Source of the DNA: Candidatus Zipacnadia bacterium
GTDB taxonomy: Bacteria; Armatimonadota; Zipacnadia; Zipacnadales; Zipacnadaceae
Direction of reading: 5' to 3'
NCBI GenBank assembly: GCA_029821415.1
Contig: JALGTJ010000249.1
Coordinates: 1 to 6,057 of the forward strand
DNA length: 6,057 bases
The position numbers and the translations under genes were made by a program. Numbering within the stretch: the first letter of the stretch is position 1; each line of letters begins with the position of its first letter. Below, piece by piece: positions 5,268 through 6,057 of this stretch. A model generated the notes under the pieces. That model saw only the letters and a list, made by a program, of their open reading frames with translations. It made no database searches and was not told the DNA's origin.

Positions 5268-6030
5268 GGCTGCCCGCCGATGAGCCAGCTATTATCAGCA
5301 CTACATCACTATCTGCAACAGCTTGACTAATAGCCTGAACCAGAGCAGTTTCCTTGTCGGGAACCGGCTGCTGCAGTTGAGGGGTGCAGCCCCACTGGCT
5401 CAGCGCCGCCGCTATCATTGGCCCATTGTACTCGACGAACTGGCCCTTGCCCGGAGGTTGCCCTACCGGAAGACATTCGGCTCCGGTGGGAATGACGGTG
5501 ACTGTCGGCTTGCGCCTGACTGGTACCGTCCACACCTGGGCGGCCAGTAGCCGGCCGATGTGTCGCGGTTGCAGCTTTTCACCGGCAGTCATCAGCAGGT
5601 CTCCCGCCGTCACCTCTTCGCCGACCAGCCGAATGTGCTGTGCGGGGAAGGCAGGTGCCATCACCTCTATTGTGTCTGCCTGCTGGTGGACCTCTTCAAT
5701 TTTGTATACGGCATCTTTGTCAGGAGGGACAGGGTCGCCCGTGTTGATTGGCTCAGCCTGGGCGGGGACCTCCAGTGTGACTGGCTGAGCCTCTGAAGCG
5801 CCAAAGGTTAGTTGGGAGCGTACTGCATATCCGTCCATTGCCGCAGCAGCAAAGCTGGGAGACGAGGCGCGGGCGTAGATTGGAGCGGCGGTAACTCGCT
5901 CCAGTGCCTGAGTAGTTTCCACTTCTTCTACCGGCAGCTCTGGGGATGTACTCGCCCGCTGCAGTAGGATTCTGCGGGCATCCTCAGGCGGCATCATCTT
6001 CAAATATATGCGTCTACTTGAGAGCATCAT
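5227..6030 (-). CDS. moeA: MoeA-type molybdopterin molybdenumtransferase, N-terminal catalytic part, truncated by a deletion
   Basis: MoeA inserts molybdate into adenylylated molybdopterin, the last common step of molybdenum cofactor synthesis, in the cytoplasm. The 267 residues begin near RRIYL, as in the MoeA-PBP subfamily. They contain SPSFAAAAMDGYAVR (57-71), INTGDPVPPDKDAV (95-108), VGEEVTAGDLL (136-146), TVIPTGAE (178-185), and the MPT-binding-type loop IIAGSSAGSRDFV (246-258). Reading stops at TAA 5227-5229 directly after NTIAQLGG, where homologues continue with about 11 residues ending in KP before the invariant GKP. The next frame resumes exactly at GKP (5229-5231), so about 32 bp appear to be missing at 5229-5235. 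The start is the ATG at 6028-6030 or the next at 6025-6027; GGAG at 6041-6044 lies 10 bases upstream of the first. Its own upstream neighbour is outside the window. Confidence 0.88.
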   Translation of the reverse strand: MMLSSRRIYLKMMPPEDARRILLQRASTSPELPVEEVETTQALERVTAAPIYARASSPSFAAAAMDGYAVRSQLTFGASEAQPVTLEVPAQAEPINTGDPVPPDKDAVYKIEEVHQQADTIEVMAPAFPAQHIRLVGEEVTAGDLLMTAGEKLQPRHIGRLLAAQVWTVPVRRKPTVTVIPTGAECLPVGQPPGKGQFVEYNGPMIAAALSQWGCTPQLQQPVPDKETALVQAISQAVADSDVVLIIAGSSAGSRDFVPNTIAQLGG

Positions 6031-6040
6031 CTGCAGCTAT

Positions 6041-6044
6041 CTCC
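6041..6044 (-). promoter_or_regulatory. Ribosome binding site of the moeA-type gene
   Basis: GGAG on the minus strand lies 10 bases before the ATG at 6030 and 13 before the second ATG at 6027. The spacing favours the first ATG slightly, but both are possible. Confidence 0.5.
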
Positions 6045-6057
6045 ATAATATTACCGG

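Noticed and set aside
5384..5788. A 134-codon plus-strand open frame opposite moeA
   Set aside because: It is antisense to recognised MoeA motifs and has no family resemblance.
1..6057. CRISPR arrays, tRNA or rRNA genes, insertion sequences, attachment sites
   Set aside because: I saw no regularly spaced repeats, cloverleaf-like sequence, transposase coding or terminal inverted repeats anywhere in the window.

Overview
The window looks like chromosomal DNA of an anaerobe or facultative anaerobe with an outer membrane, most plausibly a diderm member of the Bacillota (for example Negativicutes or Limnochordia-like lineages). Three things point there. An Mla/MCE lipid-transport operon implies an outer membrane. 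Its MlaD protein has the long helical plus C-terminal beta-rich form described in diderm Bacillota. The MoeA-type molybdenum cofactor protein is fused to a periplasmic-binding-protein-like domain, a form common in anaerobic Bacillota and in archaea. The assignment is inference; no rRNA or other lineage marker is present.

Layout. From about 3358 leftward to 1, on the minus strand, lies an apparent operon mlaE - mlaF - mlaD - rplI (rplI cut by the window edge). It is headed by a near-perfect sigma70-type promoter (TTGACA, 18 bp, TATAAT). A 295 bp divergent intergenic region (3291-3585) separates it from a single plus-strand gene for an IscU/NifU-type Fe-S scaffold (3586-4047), which has its own candidate promoter and an mRNA leader with alternative hairpins. 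A 95 bp convergent gap with two small hairpins follows. The rest (4143-6030) is one minus-strand gene for a two-domain molybdopterin molybdenumtransferase, MoeA plus a PBP-like domain, of about 640 residues.

How the genes fit together. MlaF (ATPase), MlaE (permease) and MlaD (MCE protein) form an inner-membrane ABC lipid transporter; MlaD's long tail may span the periplasm, since no mlaA, mlaB or mlaC is in the window. rplI is coupled to mlaD by a 2 nt gap, with its ribosome site beside the mlaD stop codon. The Fe-S scaffold and the molybdenum cofactor gene would both serve redox metalloenzymes, but they face each other and are not an operon.

The striking feature is damage. Three of the six genes carry a lesion: mlaE lacks about 26 highly conserved residues in frame (the ATPase-coupling loop); mlaD has a one-base frameshift between its helical part and its C-terminal domain; the moeA-type gene lacks about 32 bp at its conserved KPGKP region, which splits it into two frames. 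mlaF and the iscU-like gene look intact. I cannot tell from sequence alone whether these are real mutations or errors of a draft or metagenomic assembly. No previously undescribed system is evident beyond this.
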